This document shows, in pieces, positions 1-7,201 of a DNA stretch of 13,974 nucleotides. Source of the DNA: Polynucleobacter sp. UBA962 (GTDB lineage Bacteria; Pseudomonadota; Gammaproteobacteria; Burkholderiales; Burkholderiaceae). Below the pieces are notes generated by a model that had not been told where the DNA came from, did not search any database, and saw only the letters and a list, made by a program, of their open reading frames with translations. Position 1 is the first letter of the stretch. Every line of letters begins with the position of its first letter. A program made the position numbers and the translations under genes. The DNA is taken from positions 1 through 13,974 of the forward strand of contig DBCI01000007.1 in the NCBI GenBank assembly GCA_002292975.1. The letters run 5' to 3'.

Positions 1-822
1 GTGCAAGAACCCTTGAGCTCAAATTTAGGGCAACAAGTAATTATTGAGAACCGGGGTGGTGCGGGCGGATCGATTGGTAGCGAGGCAGCAGCACGGTCAG
101 CGGCAGATGGTTATACCGTTTTATTTACCTTATCGTCGCACACTATTAATCCTGCGATTTATCCAAAACTGACATTCAATACGGAAAAAGATTTTCTGCC
201 GGTGGTCACGATCGCATCCTTGCCACAAATACTGGTTGCCAACCCAGACTTTCCGGCTAAGAACGTTAAGGATGTAATTGATATGGCAAAAGCAAAACCC
301 GGTACGGTGGCCTATGCATCGGTTGGGAATGGATCTCCAGGGCATTTAGCAGGCGCGATGATGGCTGGTGGGGCTAATGTGAAAATGACCCATATACCGT
401 ATCGCGGAGGCGGCCCAGCTGTAACCGATGTGATGGGTGGTCAAGTGCCATTACTTTGGGTATCGATACCAGCAGCAGCTAACTTTGTTAAGGCTGGCAA
501 GCTAAAAGCTTTGGCAGTTTCTACAACAAAACGTTCTGCCGTGTTTCCTGATGTTCCCACCATGATTGAATCGGGCTTTAAGGATTTTGAAGTGGACTCG
601 TGGTATGCCATGTTTGTTCCCGCCAATACACCCAAGGCTGCCGTTGATCGCTTAAATGCCGCAGCTAATAAAGTTCTGGCCTCGCCTGAGGTTAAAGAAA
701 AATTACTCAATCAAGGTGCTGAAGCTGTTGGTGGTTCACCAGAGGCCCTCGGACGAGTTGTAAAAGCAGAGCTTGTCAAATGGGATAAGGTTGTGAAAGA
801 GAATGGCATTAAAGCCGAATAA
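1..822 (+). CDS. Bug-family (TTT-type) periplasmic solute-binding protein, 5' truncated by the window
   Basis: This is the periplasmic binding protein of a tripartite tricarboxylate transporter type system (Bug/TctC family), which captures small carboxylates or related anions. The visible 273 residues carry family landmarks: GQQVIIENRGGAGGSIG followed by a DGYT motif near residue 37, then YASVGNGSPGHLAG around residues 105-118 and HIPYRGGGPAVTDVMGGQV around residues 131-149. Family members are usually about 320-330 residues with a signal peptide. Here the first 50 or so residues, including the signal peptide, are missing, so the gene starts left of the window and the GTG at base 1 is not its true start. 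Its stop codon overlaps the next gene's start (TAATG), so the two are translationally coupled. That links the transported substrate to the dehydrogenase and ligase downstream. The membrane subunits TctA and TctB are not visible. The substrate cannot be read from sequence; sulfoacetate or a similar acid is an inference from neighbours. Confidence 0.9.
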   Translation: MQEPLSSNLGQQVIIENRGGAGGSIGSEAAARSAADGYTVLFTLSSHTINPAIYPKLTFNTEKDFLPVVTIASLPQILVANPDFPAKNVKDVIDMAKAKPGTVAYASVGNGSPGHLAGAMMAGGANVKMTHIPYRGGGPAVTDVMGGQVPLLWVSIPAAANFVKAGKLKALAVSTTKRSAVFPDVPTMIESGFKDFEVDSWYAMFVPANTPKAAVDRLNAAANKVLASPEVKEKLLNQGAEAVGGSPEALGRVVKAELVKWDKVVKENGIKAE

Positions 823-2240
823 TGAACACCAGCACAGTTTCACCGGTTGTTGATCTGATCGCTCGAGCACGCTCTGCACAGAGGGTGCTCGATGCATATA
901 CCCAACAGCAGGTTGATCTGCTAACCCAAGCAGTTGCTTGGGCAATTTTGGAGCCAAGTCGCAATCGCGTGCTAGCCGAACTTGCTGTTGCCGATACAGG
1001 CCTTGGTGATGTAGAGGATAAGGTTAAAAAGAATTACCGTAAGACTTTAGGTCTGGTTCGCGATCTCAACGCTGCAAAAACGGTCGGTCTGATTGCCCAT
1101 AATCCTGAGACAGGTGTTAGTGAATATGCAAGGCCCGTCGGTGTTGTAGCAGCCATTACGCCGTCTACTAATCCAGGCGCAACCCCCATTAATAAAATAC
1201 TGAATGCACTTAAGGGTCGCAACGCGATAATCGTAGCGCCGTCGCCAAAGGGGCAAAGCACGTGTGCACGTTTATTAGAGTTTGTGCATGCGCAATTGGA
1301 TTTATTAGGAGCGCCACGTGATTTAGTCCAATGCTTACCGGCACCCATTACAAAAGAAGCAACACAAGAACTGATGCGTTTAGCAGATTTAGTGGTGGCA
1401 ACCGGATCACAAGCCAATATACGTGCAGCCTATGCGAGTGGTACCCCCGCATTTGGTGTGGGCGCAGGAAATGTGACTGTCATTGTTGATGAACACGCGG
1501 ACCTAGCATCTGCCGCGCAGAAAATTTTAGTATCCAAAACATTTGATAACGCCACTAGTTGCTCCAGTGAGAATGGCCTGATCCTAATTGATTCCGTCTA
1601 CGATGCTGGGATTAAAGCGCTTGAGGCAGTAGGGGGTGTAATGCTGGATGCTGCTGATAAACAGCGCTTGCAAGCAATCATGTTTCAAAACGGTAAGCTC
1701 ACGGCAACACTGACCGCTCAATCTGCCAGCTATATTGCTAAGAAGGTTGGTCTTTTGCACCCTAAAGCCAAGGATGCGAAGTTCTTGATGGTGGAAGAAA
1801 CAGGGTACGGGCCATCTGCGCCATTTTCTGGAGAAAAATTAAGTCCTGTTCTAACAGTATGGCGGGCAAGCGATTTCAAACAAGCTAAAGAGCTTCTTGC
1901 TCATATTTATTCGTATCAAGGCGCAGGGCACTCCGTGGGACTTCATACCGCAGCAAAAGGGGAGATTTTAGAAGATCGCGCTGCACAATTAGCACAAGAA
2001 CTTCCGGTGGCGCGTGTGATTGTGAATCAAGCGCATGCCATTGCTACTGGTGGTAGTTTTGATAATGGCCTGCCATTCTCCTTGTCGATGGGCTGTGGTA
2101 CCTGGGGTAAAAATAATTTTTCTGAAAACATGAACTATCGGCATTACTTGAATATCTCAAGAATTGTGCGAGTGATTCCAGAAAAGCTTCCTAAATTGGA
2201 AGATTTGCTTGAACACTACTTTCACCGCTTTCCTAAATAG
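822..2240 (+). CDS. sauS: CoA-acylating aldehyde dehydrogenase, sulfoacetaldehyde dehydrogenase (SauS)-like
   Basis: The 472-residue protein belongs to the short CoA-acylating branch of the aldehyde dehydrogenase superfamily, which interconverts an acyl-CoA and its aldehyde using a pyridine nucleotide. The catalytic cysteine is Cys247 in KTFDNATSCSSENGL. Other visible motifs are PVGVVAAITPSTNP, GRNAIIVAPSPKG, SGTPAFGVGAGN, FSGEKLSPVLTVWR, and the C-terminal GGSFDNGLPF with GCGTWGKNNFSEN. From memory these segments resemble SauS of Cupriavidus necator, which reduces sulfoacetyl-CoA to sulfoacetaldehyde. No alignment was run. The ATG shares one base with the preceding stop (TAATG). The next gene, an acyl-CoA ligase, begins 15 nt after the stop, matching the SauS-SauT pairing. 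Other acylating dehydrogenases, for example succinate semialdehyde or propanediol-type enzymes, remain possible. The acylating class is firm; the sulfonate substrate is moderately supported by context. Confidence 0.85.
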   Translation: MNTSTVSPVVDLIARARSAQRVLDAYTQQQVDLLTQAVAWAILEPSRNRVLAELAVADTGLGDVEDKVKKNYRKTLGLVRDLNAAKTVGLIAHNPETGVSEYARPVGVVAAITPSTNPGATPINKILNALKGRNAIIVAPSPKGQSTCARLLEFVHAQLDLLGAPRDLVQCLPAPITKEATQELMRLADLVVATGSQANIRAAYASGTPAFGVGAGNVTVIVDEHADLASAAQKILVSKTFDNATSCSSENGLILIDSVYDAGIKALEAVGGVMLDAADKQRLQAIMFQNGKLTATLTAQSASYIAKKVGLLHPKAKDAKFLMVEETGYGPSAPFSGEKLSPVLTVWRASDFKQAKELLAHIYSYQGAGHSVGLHTAAKGEILEDRAAQLAQELPVARVIVNQAHAIATGGSFDNGLPFSLSMGCGTWGKNNFSENMNYRHYLNISRIVRVIPEKLPKLEDLLEHYFHRFPK

Positions 2241-2255
2241 TCTAGGTTTTGTCGA

Positions 2256-3785
2256 TTGCATAAGGAAGCAGTTCATCTACAACAGGTATTAGAGTATTGG
2301 GCGCAACAGCAACCTGATCGAGTTTTGCTATTTGCACCAGAACCCAATCTAACGCTCAGTTACCATCAACTTCTTAATGAAGCCCAACATTTGCATGCTT
2401 GGTTTGATCAATTAAAAATTAGTAAGCACGGGCATGTTGGCCTATTGATGCACAATGGGCGGCAAACCACGAGTCTCTTTTTGGAAACGATGGTGGGCGG
2501 GAGAGTTATTACGCCCTTTAATTTATTAGCACCACCAGAGCAGTTAGCATATTCGCTAGACCATAGTGATATTGAAATACTCTTTTATGCTCCCAATAAT
2601 AAAGATGCGTTATTTACTGCATTGCCTTATGTGAAGCGCACAGTACCGCTGATCGAGCTTGATCCTGATGCAGCTGTTGGTCCCTATATGCATACAGAGC
2701 CTATTCGTCTTCCGGAGCTTACTGAAAATCATCCAGCATTATTAATGTACACCTCAGGAACTACCGGAACACCAAAGGGGGTTTTATTAAGTCACCGTAA
2801 TTTAATGCATGCTGGTAAATCCGTAGGGGAGTGGCATTCTCTAAACCCAGATGATGTGGTTCTCAGCTCTTTGCCGATCTATCACATTAATGGCCAATGC
2901 ATATCCACTATTACACCGTTTTATACCGGCGGCGCAATTATTTCCCCGCATCACTTCTCGGTAAGTGCGTGGTGGGATTTGGCACAACGCTATCAGGCGA
3001 CCTGGATCAATATGGTGCCAACCATCATTGCTTACCTTATCAATGCAGCTAAATCAACAGGTAAGAAACCAACTCGCGAAGCTTTAAAACGGATTCGTTT
3101 TGGACGATCGGCATCTGCACCTTTACCACCGGAGCACCATAAGGAATTTGAAACTCTTTTTGGTATTACCGTAATAGAAGCAATGGGTATGACCGAGTCT
3201 TCCTCAATGGTGTTCTGCAACCCGCATGATGAACGTCGCCGTTATGGCAGCCCTGGATTGCCGTGCGGAGTTGAAGCAAAGGTTATTGATCCTAATGGAA
3301 TTGCACAGGGCGATCAAATCGTTGGTGAAATATGTTTGCGTGGCAATAATGTCATGAGTACCTATTACAAGGGAGAGGCTGAAACCCAAAAAGCATTTGG
3401 TGCGGATGCTTGGCTAAAAACGGGTGATCTTGGTATGCGCGATACCGATGGCTTCTACTTTATTACAGGACGTCTTAAAGAATTAATCATTAAAGGCGGA
3501 GAAAATATAGCTCCCCGAGAAATTGATGAAGCGCTTTTAAAGCATCCCGCAGTCCTGGATGCGGCAGCGGTTGGCATACCCGATGTAAATTATGGCCAAG
3601 AAATTATGGCCTGCATTATTCTGAAAGACGATATGTCGTGTGATGAAACTGAGTTGCGTGACTTTTGTATTAAAACCTTGGGTAAGTTTAGAACCCCCAA
3701 AATAATTAAGTTTGTAAAGGATCTACCACGAGGCGCCTCTGGCAAAGTACAGCGCCTGAAATTGATCGAATTAATCGACGCCTAG
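2256..3785 (+). CDS. sauT: AMP-forming acyl-CoA ligase, sulfoacetate-CoA ligase (SauT)-like
   Basis: This is a complete 509-residue ANL-superfamily ligase that activates a carboxylic acid to its CoA thioester using ATP. The adenylate-forming P-loop MYTSGTTGTPKG lies at residues 164-175. Further motifs are the A5-like EAMGMTESS, the TGD of A7, GRLKELIIKGGENIAPREID (A8 hinge), and the C-terminal catalytic lysine Lys497 in ASGKVQR. The start is taken as TTG at 2256, the only plausible initiator near the preceding stop. It is preceded only by a weak TAGG, so expression probably depends on coupling to the dehydrogenase gene 15 nt upstream. It lies in the same reading frame as that gene. Together the pair would convert an acid to acyl-CoA and then to aldehyde, as SauT and SauS do for sulfoacetate. 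It also resembles oxalate-CoA and long-chain acid ligases in general motifs, so the substrate is inferred from the pairing. Confidence 0.85.
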   Translation: MHKEAVHLQQVLEYWAQQQPDRVLLFAPEPNLTLSYHQLLNEAQHLHAWFDQLKISKHGHVGLLMHNGRQTTSLFLETMVGGRVITPFNLLAPPEQLAYSLDHSDIEILFYAPNNKDALFTALPYVKRTVPLIELDPDAAVGPYMHTEPIRLPELTENHPALLMYTSGTTGTPKGVLLSHRNLMHAGKSVGEWHSLNPDDVVLSSLPIYHINGQCISTITPFYTGGAIISPHHFSVSAWWDLAQRYQATWINMVPTIIAYLINAAKSTGKKPTREALKRIRFGRSASAPLPPEHHKEFETLFGITVIEAMGMTESSSMVFCNPHDERRRYGSPGLPCGVEAKVIDPNGIAQGDQIVGEICLRGNNVMSTYYKGEAETQKAFGADAWLKTGDLGMRDTDGFYFITGRLKELIIKGGENIAPREIDEALLKHPAVLDAAAVGIPDVNYGQEIMACIILKDDMSCDETELRDFCIKTLGKFRTPKIIKFVKDLPRGASGKVQRLKLIELIDA

Positions 3786-3787
3786 GG

Positions 3788-5401
3788 TTAATTCTGCTCA
3801 CTCAAAATAAGGTCAGACGCTTTCTCGCCTAACATGACTGCTGGCCAATTAGTATTGCCAGATGGTACGGTGGGCATCGCTGAGCAATCTACAACACGTA
3901 GATTAGTTACGCCCCTAACTCGTAGCTTCGAATCTAAAACGGCATTGGCCTGATGATCGGGCCCCATCTGGCATGTGCCCGTTGGATGAAAAATGGTGGC
4001 GCCATTGTTACGGCAAAACTGCAATAAATCATCATCGGACTGCGGATTATCGGGTTTCAGTTCACGCTCAATCAAAGCCTTCAGTGGTCCTGTTTGGGCT
4101 AGTTTGCGAGCAAATTTAACAGCCGCCACACTGGTATCACGATCGTGTTGGGTAGATAAATAATTAGCCATCATCTTAGGAGGTACTAATGGATCGGGTG
4201 AAGCAATGCGCACATAACCCCTTGACTCGGGTCTTAATTGACAAACAGACATTGTGAATCCTGGGAAAGGGTGTACTTGACCGCCTGCCATATCCGCAGA
4301 CAATGTAGCCATATGAAACTGAATATCGGGGGTCTTAGATTGCGGCATCACTTTAGTGAATAGCCCACCTTGATTAATACCAATGGAGAGCGGGCCTCCG
4401 CGAAAGAGTAACCAGTCAAGCCCAATTTGTACTTTGCCTAGGAGGGAAGAAAGCTGAACATTGGTAGAGATATTTTGATTGAGCTGGTAGATCAATCGAT
4501 ATTGCAAATGATCTTGTAAGTTCTCGCCAACCCCTGGAGAGTCATGCAATACTGGGATGCCATACTCTTGGAGTAACTTAGCCGGCCCAATACCAGACAA
4601 TTGTAAGAGTTGTGGACTTTGAATGGCACCCGCACTCAGTAATACCTCACGCTGGGCTTTGATGGAATATCGCTGTCCTGCTTGAATGTATTCAATACCA
4701 ATTGCTTTACGTTCTGCAAATAGCACTTTACTGGCCTGTGCATTCGTAATGATGGTCAGATTTTTACGAGACCGTATGGGTTTTAAATATGCAACGGCAG
4801 CACTGCAACGCAAGCCATTATGTGTACTTAATTGAAAATATCCCACACCCTCTTGTTCTAAATTATTAAAGTCTTCTGTTTTAGGAACCCCCAACTGATT
4901 GGCGCTGGTAATAAATGCTTCCACAAGGGGATGTTTTTTCTTAATAGAGGAGGCGCGTAAGGGTCCGTCTTGAGAATGAAGAGGTGCGCCTAAACGGTCG
5001 TTTCCTTCCGCTTTCTTGAAGTAGGGCAGTACATCATCCCAGGACCAACCCGCATTACCAAGAGATGCCCAATGATCGTAATCTTCTTTCTGACCACGAA
5101 TAAAAATAAGTCCATTGATCGAGCTTGAGCCCCCTAAACATTTTCCTCGTGGCCAATATATTGGACGACCATTCATGCCGGGGTCTGACTCTGTTTTAAA
5201 TTTCCAATTAACCTTAGGATCCCACATGGTCTTGCCATAGCCAATGGGCAAATGGATCCATGGGGAGCGGTCTGGCGGTCCTGCCTCAATCAAACAAACT
5301 CTGTGATTAGGGTTAGCAGAAAGTCGATTGGCGAGTACGCAGCCTGCCGAGCCGGCACCAACAATAATGTAATCAAACTCTTTGGAGGCCGAGGAAATCA
5401 C
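3788..5401 (-). CDS. GMC-family FAD-dependent alcohol dehydrogenase (choline/isethionate dehydrogenase-like)
   Basis: This 537-residue flavoprotein of the glucose-methanol-choline family oxidises an alcohol to an aldehyde or ketone. The N-terminal Rossmann FAD motif is FDYIIVGAGSAGCVLANRL (from residue 9), so the GTG start at 5401 is well placed and no signal peptide is present. GMC signature 1, PRGKCLGGSSSINGL, covers residues 84-98, and signature 2 is GAIQSPQLLQLSGIG. The active-site pair is His472 in HPTGTCQMG and Asn516 in PSGNTNWP, the His-Asn arrangement of choline oxidase-type members. The gene begins 1 nt after the stop of the BKACE gene, so it is the last gene of a three-gene minus-strand operon. 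IseJ, the membrane-associated isethionate dehydrogenase of Cupriavidus, is a GMC relative and would fit a sulfonate context. Oxidation of a beta-hydroxy acid to feed BKACE is an alternative. The substrate is not readable from sequence. Confidence 0.88.
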   Translation of the reverse strand: MISSASKEFDYIIVGAGSAGCVLANRLSANPNHRVCLIEAGPPDRSPWIHLPIGYGKTMWDPKVNWKFKTESDPGMNGRPIYWPRGKCLGGSSSINGLIFIRGQKEDYDHWASLGNAGWSWDDVLPYFKKAEGNDRLGAPLHSQDGPLRASSIKKKHPLVEAFITSANQLGVPKTEDFNNLEQEGVGYFQLSTHNGLRCSAAVAYLKPIRSRKNLTIITNAQASKVLFAERKAIGIEYIQAGQRYSIKAQREVLLSAGAIQSPQLLQLSGIGPAKLLQEYGIPVLHDSPGVGENLQDHLQYRLIYQLNQNISTNVQLSSLLGKVQIGLDWLLFRGGPLSIGINQGGLFTKVMPQSKTPDIQFHMATLSADMAGGQVHPFPGFTMSVCQLRPESRGYVRIASPDPLVPPKMMANYLSTQHDRDTSVAAVKFARKLAQTGPLKALIERELKPDNPQSDDDLLQFCRNNGATIFHPTGTCQMGPDHQANAVLDSKLRVRGVTNLRVVDCSAMPTVPSGNTNWPAVMLGEKASDLILSEQN

Positions 5402-5402
5402 G

Positions 5403-6236
5403 CTAATGAACCTGCCTTAGCCCCAAGATTTGACGAGCCTCTTTGCCACTTGCTACTGCACGACCTTGCTTACGCGCCATCATGGCAACGCGAGCTACCA
5501 GCTCGGCATTATCTTTTGCCACGCGTGTTTCGTCGTAGCGTAAGTTATCCTCTAAACCGGTTCGTACATGACCACCAAGCTCTAATGCCCATTCGTTCAC
5601 CGTCAGTTGGTGGCGACCAATGCCTGCGGCAGTCCAGGTAGCGGTAGGCATCACATCATTTAGTTCTTTAATCAAAAACTCTAAGATCGATCGCCGCACA
5701 GGCATTGCATTTGGAACGCCCATCACAAACTGTACATGTGGAGGGGCCTTTAACAATCCCTTCTTAATCAAATTGGCTGCGTTATACAGCATCGCCAGAT
5801 CGAATATTTCTATTTCAGGCTTAATTTCATATTTCAGCATCTCGCCAGCAAGACCTTCTACAAAATCAGTCGGGTTTTCATAGATGCCTACTGGAAAGTT
5901 CGTGGAGCCCGTTGCTAAAGAAGCCATATCAGGTCGATGAAAAAGCATGGCACCCCGCGCTGCTTGATCTCGACCACGACCACCTGTAGAGAACTGGACA
6001 ATCATTTCAGGGCAATATTTTTTTACTCCCTCTTGCACTTGGGCATACAAATCGGGATTCGAGCTTGGGCTTTCATCAGGATTTCGAACGTGGATATGAA
6101 CCAATGATGCACCGGCCTCATAGGCTTTATGTGTTTCTTCGATTTGCTCAGACGGTATAACTGGCAAGCCCGGGCAATCCTTTTTTCTCGGAATGGCTCC
6201 TGTGATAGCAACAGTAATAATTACGGGTTTAGTCAT
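5403..6236 (-). CDS. Beta-keto acid cleavage enzyme (BKACE / Kce family, formerly DUF849)
   Basis: BKACE enzymes are zinc-dependent and catalyse beta-keto acid plus acetyl-CoA to acetoacetate plus a new acyl-CoA. The 277-residue length is typical. The zinc-ligand motif HIHVR has His47 and His49. QFSTGGRGRD follows near residue 81, and the C-terminal LELGGHVRTGLEDN carries the third-ligand glutamate region and the GLEDN family signature. A good ribosome binding site (AGGAG, plus-strand 6241-6246) precedes the ATG. The gene sits 35 nt downstream of the IclR gene and 1 nt upstream of the GMC dehydrogenase. Known family substrates include 3-keto-5-aminohexanoate and dehydrocarnitine; specificity varies widely, so the name 3-keto-5-aminohexanoate cleavage enzyme should not be taken literally. 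Paired with a dehydrogenase that could make the keto acid, and opposite an acyl-CoA reductase that could use the product, it is a strong candidate for a new substrate. Family assignment is firm; substrate is unknown. Confidence 0.92.
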   Translation of the reverse strand: MTKPVIITVAITGAIPRKKDCPGLPVIPSEQIEETHKAYEAGASLVHIHVRNPDESPSSNPDLYAQVQEGVKKYCPEMIVQFSTGGRGRDQAARGAMLFHRPDMASLATGSTNFPVGIYENPTDFVEGLAGEMLKYEIKPEIEIFDLAMLYNAANLIKKGLLKAPPHVQFVMGVPNAMPVRRSILEFLIKELNDVMPTATWTAAGIGRHQLTVNEWALELGGHVRTGLEDNLRYDETRVAKDNAELVARVAMMARKQGRAVASGKEARQILGLRQVH

Positions 6237-6240
6237 TCTT

Positions 6241-6246
6241 TCTCCT
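6241..6246 (-). promoter_or_regulatory. Ribosome binding site of the BKACE gene
   Basis: On the minus strand the sequence reads TTTAGGAGAAAG directly before the ATG, giving an AGGAG core with about six bases of spacing. This is the strongest site in the minus-strand operon. It fixes the BKACE start at 6236. Confidence 0.75.
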
Positions 6247-6271
6247 AAATAAATTTAGTCGGTCTTAAAGC

Positions 6272-7090
6272 TTATTGCCGTAGGCTTTCCTCAAGCTCAA
6301 TTGCCGCAGTAATTAATATTGGCACTGATTGTTCTGCCATCTTGAGTGTGAAGCGGGGGGTTGGACCATGCGCGGCAAGCGCTGCAAATATCTTATTTTT
6401 AGCATCGCGTACCGGTACAGCAACGCACACCGAGCCCTCTAGATATTCACAATCGTCTAAGGCATAACCTTGGTCAGCAATTTTTTTTATCTCACGAAAT
6501 AAATCATCGTAATGCCTGAGGGTCTTCGTTGTGTAACCATCGAGGGGTTCTTTGCCAACAACGCGCTTCATTTGGTCTTCATGCATAAAGGAAAGGAATA
6601 ATTTGCCACTCGCCGTACAGTGCAGGGGCACGCGCATACCAGAGTCGATATGGAGGCGAATGGGTGCAGTAGTTTCGATACGATCTAAATAGAGCACCTC
6701 GTTGCCATCCAAAATATTGAAGTTGCAGGTTTCTCCAATGGTCGCCACCAATCGCTTCATTACGGCTAAGCGTTGTGAGCGTACAGAATCTGCGGAAAGT
6801 AGGCCAATACCCATTAAGCGAAATTTGGCACTTGGTTGAAACCGCCTGCCGTTGGCATCCCGCTCAATAAAGCCCTGACTAACGAGGGTATTGAGTAGTC
6901 GGAAGGCGGTTGGTTTTGCTAAACCAATCCCCGAGGAAATGTTCTCGAGGGTGAGCGGGAATTCTGAGTTAGCAATGAGTTCTAGGATAAGCAAGACCTT
7001 TTCGGCCATGCTGGACTTACTACCCTCAAGAACGGTAACAGAACCCAAGGATTCAGTAGTTTTTAGGGGCTGAGCACTTAATTTATGCAT
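6272..7090 (-). CDS. IclR-family transcriptional regulator
   Basis: This is a 272-residue IclR-type regulator, typical in size and order. The N-terminal winged helix-turn-helix spans about residues 28-85 (LLILELIANSEFPLTLENIS, then GLAKPTAFRLLNTLVSQGF). The C-terminal effector domain contains LDRIETTAPIRLHIDSG, PLHCTASGKLFLSF, YALDDCEYLEGSVCVAVPV and an ALAAHGPTPRF segment. The first 27 residues before MAEKVLLILEL are not conserved-looking, and the ATG at 7090 has no clear ribosome binding site; a start at that internal Met, preceded by GAGGGTAG, is possible. It is the first gene of the operon with BKACE and the GMC dehydrogenase, and is divergent from the biotin carrier gene. It therefore most likely controls both directions, and perhaps the SauS/SauT operon. 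The effector is probably a pathway substrate or intermediate. Whether it represses or activates cannot be told. Confidence 0.92.
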   Translation of the reverse strand: MHKLSAQPLKTTESLGSVTVLEGSKSSMAEKVLLILELIANSEFPLTLENISSGIGLAKPTAFRLLNTLVSQGFIERDANGRRFQPSAKFRLMGIGLLSADSVRSQRLAVMKRLVATIGETCNFNILDGNEVLYLDRIETTAPIRLHIDSGMRVPLHCTASGKLFLSFMHEDQMKRVVGKEPLDGYTTKTLRHYDDLFREIKKIADQGYALDDCEYLEGSVCVAVPVRDAKNKIFAALAAHGPTPRFTLKMAEQSVPILITAAIELEESLRQ

Positions 7091-7109
7091 AAAAAAGCAA
7101 TTTACTTGT

Positions 7110-7191
7110 TTTAAGGGATTTTAGGTATTAACCCTTAAATCATTTCATCTGATGATACTTTATATTTCATTAGAGAAAATATCAACCCTTA
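7110..7191. promoter_or_regulatory. Divergent control region with repeated AACCCTTA half-sites and a palindrome (candidate IclR operators)
   Basis: The 111-nt gap between the IclR gene and the divergent biotin carrier gene contains an inverted repeat TTTAAGGG (7110-7117) and CCCTTAAA (7132-7139). A direct copy AACCCTTA occurs at 7130-7137 and again at 7184-7191. A perfect 11-nt palindrome TCATCTGATGA lies at 7145-7155. These are seen directly. That the IclR protein binds them is inferred from position: IclR regulators usually sit beside their operators and regulate themselves. Confidence 0.45.
7159..7185 (-). promoter_or_regulatory. Candidate promoter of the IclR operon
   Basis: On the minus strand a TTGATA (-35-like, plus-strand 7180-7185) is followed 15 nt later by TATAAA (-10-like, plus-strand 7159-7164). 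The spacing is shorter than ideal, so this is tentative. The -35 hexamer overlaps one AACCCTTA half-site, and the 11-nt palindrome lies just downstream of the -10, which would suit autoregulation. Confidence 0.3.
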
Positions 7192-7201
7192 GTTTATTGC
7201 C

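Noticed and set aside
1..3. GTG at base 1 as the true start of the Bug-type protein
   Set aside because: The protein would lack its signal peptide and about 50 conserved N-terminal residues; the window edge cuts the gene.
1034..1417. 127-codon minus-strand open frame
   Set aside because: Antisense to the SauS-like dehydrogenase, with no motif or ribosome binding site; the plus-strand gene has clear catalytic motifs.
5252..5641. 129-codon plus-strand open frame across the GMC/BKACE junction
   Set aside because: It overlaps two well-supported minus-strand genes and has no family features.
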